Below are positions 62,165-64,000 of a DNA stretch of 64,000 nt, in pieces (position 1 is the stretch's first letter; each line of letters begins with the position of its first letter). The position numbers and the translations under genes are program-made. Origin of the DNA: Apostichopus japonicus (Eukaryota > Echinodermata > Holothuroidea > Aspidochirotida > Stichopodidae); assembly GCF_037975245.1 (NCBI RefSeq), contig NC_092563.1, forward strand, positions 11,583,501-11,647,500. Direction: 5' to 3'. Below the pieces are notes generated by a model, which did no database searches, was not told the DNA's origin, and worked only from the letters and a program-made list of their open reading frames with translations.

Positions 62165-62620
62165 GCCCAGCTTGTAAACACGATATCTGAAGAAGGGTAG
62201 CCGGACCAATTCCATATTTGGTGTGAAGAAGAACCACGTTGAGTACAAGAAGCCTATTGTTTTTTTTTTGTGGAGATCATTTGGGGTGACCAGATGACAA
62301 ATTGTGAAAACCTTGTAAACAAGACATCTCAAGAAGGTAAGCTTGGACAGATCTCGTATTTAACTCGTATATGAACCGCATTGAGTACAATAAGCCTATT
62401 ACTTTTGTAGGATTTCAAAGGTCATTTGGGGTCATCAGAGGTCAAATTGTGCAAACCTTGTGAACATGATATCTCAATATTGGAAGCTTGGACAGATCTC
62501 ATACTTGGGTGAAGGTGTATAACATTGAGTAAAAGAAGGCTATTGATTTTGGATTTTGATGGAGGTGAAAGGTCATTTGGGACAACATGTCAAATTGTGT
62601 AAGCCTTGTAAACATGATAT
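62165..62620 (+). repeat. 146-bp tandem repeat, three units
   Basis: Units start near 62167, 62310 and 62456 with cttgtaaacacgatatctca and contain ttgagtacaagaagcctatt and aaggtcatttggggtcatca. A fourth start is cut at about 62620. Related single pieces occur elsewhere in the window. Confidence 0.85.
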
Positions 62621-64000
62621 ATATATGTTTAGGTATATATTTAGGTGGAATAGAGTAGAGAATAAAACAATGTGGGTAGAAAGCAATGAACTTAATTTAA
62701 TACCAGTAGCATCTTTCTGTAACAGATTTGCATATAATATATGTATAAGTATGTATGTGTGTTGTTTGTGTGGGTGTATGCGTGTGTACTTGGGTGGGTG
62801 TATGCGTGTATGCATGTGCGTATGTTTCTATGTTTGTTTGTATTTATAATTTCTGTCCACCTTACCTGTGACTGTGGATAAGTATGAATTTAATCCACTA
62901 TGAACTTTTTAGTTAGTGTTTACATGCAAGAGTATCATACATACACCCACACACACGCCGTGACCATCTAATAGATTCCTTCTGCCTCCGGCAAGGAATA
63001 CAAAATGATGTAACAAGATTAATGAAATACAGTTAGATGTCACAATGTCTCTATCTCACTGGGCAATCTGTTTAAAAAATAGCATCCTTATCGTCCCATG
63101 AATGGTCACCAAAATATGCCCCCAAATTGTAGCATGCTAAAGATTGCTAACAGTTTTCAAGCACCCGATTCTCGTCCGTTTCAAGAGTGCTTTATTTTGA
63201 GAACGATCCTCCAACATTGCTCCCAGCAATTGTGGAGAGAAAAAAATGAAGAAAATTGGATATTCTTTCCGAGTGCCAATAAAATGCTTGTCCAAATTGA
63301 GCAGGAATGACCAGTCAGTATTCTGGCATATTATGATAACCTTTACTTTTTGTGTCTATGTGAAGTCACACAGCAGCTTAGCTATAAGTGAAAATGCTGA
63401 AATAATGCAAGAACTATCAAATGTGAACAGATTTCTCCAAAATATGATAGATAAAAAACAGGAGGTTACTCATGCAGGATCAATAAACATTTTATTGCTG
63501 TGCCCACCCTCAAAACACATCATTTTCCTTACTTCAGTCACTTAGGTACCATGTCTTGAAATGAAAAGCTGCATCAGTTGCAAAATCCCCTGCAGCAAGC
63601 CTGAATCAATATCAAACTAGAGCACCAATGGTGCAGTAGCTCAAACCGTTGAAATTTGAGTTACTGCAAATATTGTTTCCAGCGAGGATGTACACTCTGA
63701 TATTGAATTAGTGCATGTCACATACCCCTATTGATGGCGGTTTACAAGCTTGTTTACAAACAAGTTTGACGCACTCATAGGCTCATACACCTTTACATAC
63801 GATATGGCAATCGTGTTTACAACCTAGGCGTAACATTTAGAAGACACACAGCATCCTGTATGCACAGGCTGCTGCATCAGAATTGAATAGAAATTTACAT
63901 CTATAGATCTAAATAGCATGTAGATTATGTTTAAATGTATATCTGGAAGGATGCAAAAAAAAAGGAAGGAGTAGAAACATGTGGTCCTCTGGGGAAGGGG
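62621..64000. other. No gene recognised
   Basis: TG-rich stretch at 62750-62850. Near 63622-63645 agagcaccaatggtgcagta resembles the inverse of 24298-24325. Open frames at 63098-63545 show no recognisable domain. Confidence 0.45.

Noticed and set aside
63098-63545. Two overlapping open frames near the right end
   Set aside because: No domain or codon pattern to support a gene.

Overview
This is eukaryotic DNA from an AT-rich, repeat-laden animal genome. There are two intron-containing host genes, several families of eukaryotic retroelements, tRNA-derived repeats, long (TA)n tracts and large minisatellites. No bacterial or organellar gene was seen. The gene families (SLC47/MATE, Scratch) and the repeat style (Penelope-like elements with hammerhead motifs, fold-back elements starting GGGCCCCGTTCCAC, AGGTCA-bearing repeats) suggest a marine invertebrate, possibly a deuterostome such as an echinoderm. 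The species cannot be proved from this window.

Host genes. (1) A MATE-family (SLC47-like) multidrug and toxin extrusion transporter on the + strand. Eleven exons can be placed (626-22441), joining in frame to 516 residues plus a stop. The 5' exons, encoding about the first 100 residues, lie left of the window. (2) A Scratch-type (Snail superfamily) zinc-finger repressor on the - strand. Its three coding exons are a SNAG-domain exon at 41879-41972, a large central exon at 28447-29299 and a last exon at 27384-27654. They give 405 residues with five C2H2 fingers. The two genes converge, with about 3.2 kb between the MATE stop and the likely Scratch poly(A) site.

Repeats by region. The MATE introns hold a 32-bp minisatellite (0.95-1.1 kb) and a Penelope-like element (PLE1, 3.35-5.85 kb) with inverted terminal repeats that each carry a hammerhead ribozyme motif. 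They also hold a LINE 3' fragment, a PLE fragment (PLE3) and a 5'-truncated PLE with an open 3' ORF (PLE2) (13.9-16.6 kb), then a 2.76-kb satellite of about 35-bp units with a 1166-bp higher-order duplication (17.9-20.7 kb). The 12.6-kb first Scratch intron holds a fold-back element, a nested pair of hAT-like non-autonomous transposons with 8-bp target duplications, and a tRNA-derived SINE. Right of Scratch come a fold-back element, a tRNA-containing composite repeat set between (TA)n tracts, a 58-bp minisatellite whose units carry the CRE palindrome TGACGTCA (45.4-47.0 kb), a decayed LINE, and a 3.1-kb array of 42/44-bp units (50.6-53.7 kb). Further right are an LTR-retrotransposon 5' end (57.2-58.3 kb) and more copies of the tRNA composite with a perfect 98-bp palindrome (58.5-61.1 kb). 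A fourth PLE fragment, an inverted short-period repeat and a 146-bp tandem repeat follow.

The most notable signals are three hammerhead ribozyme motifs in PLE termini, including a PLE2 5' junction that starts at the predicted ribozyme cleavage site. Next are the repeatedly TA-flanked, tRNA-containing 345-bp unit and the CRE-bearing minisatellite upstream of Scratch. All positions, splice sites and folds were read by eye; no search or folding program was run.
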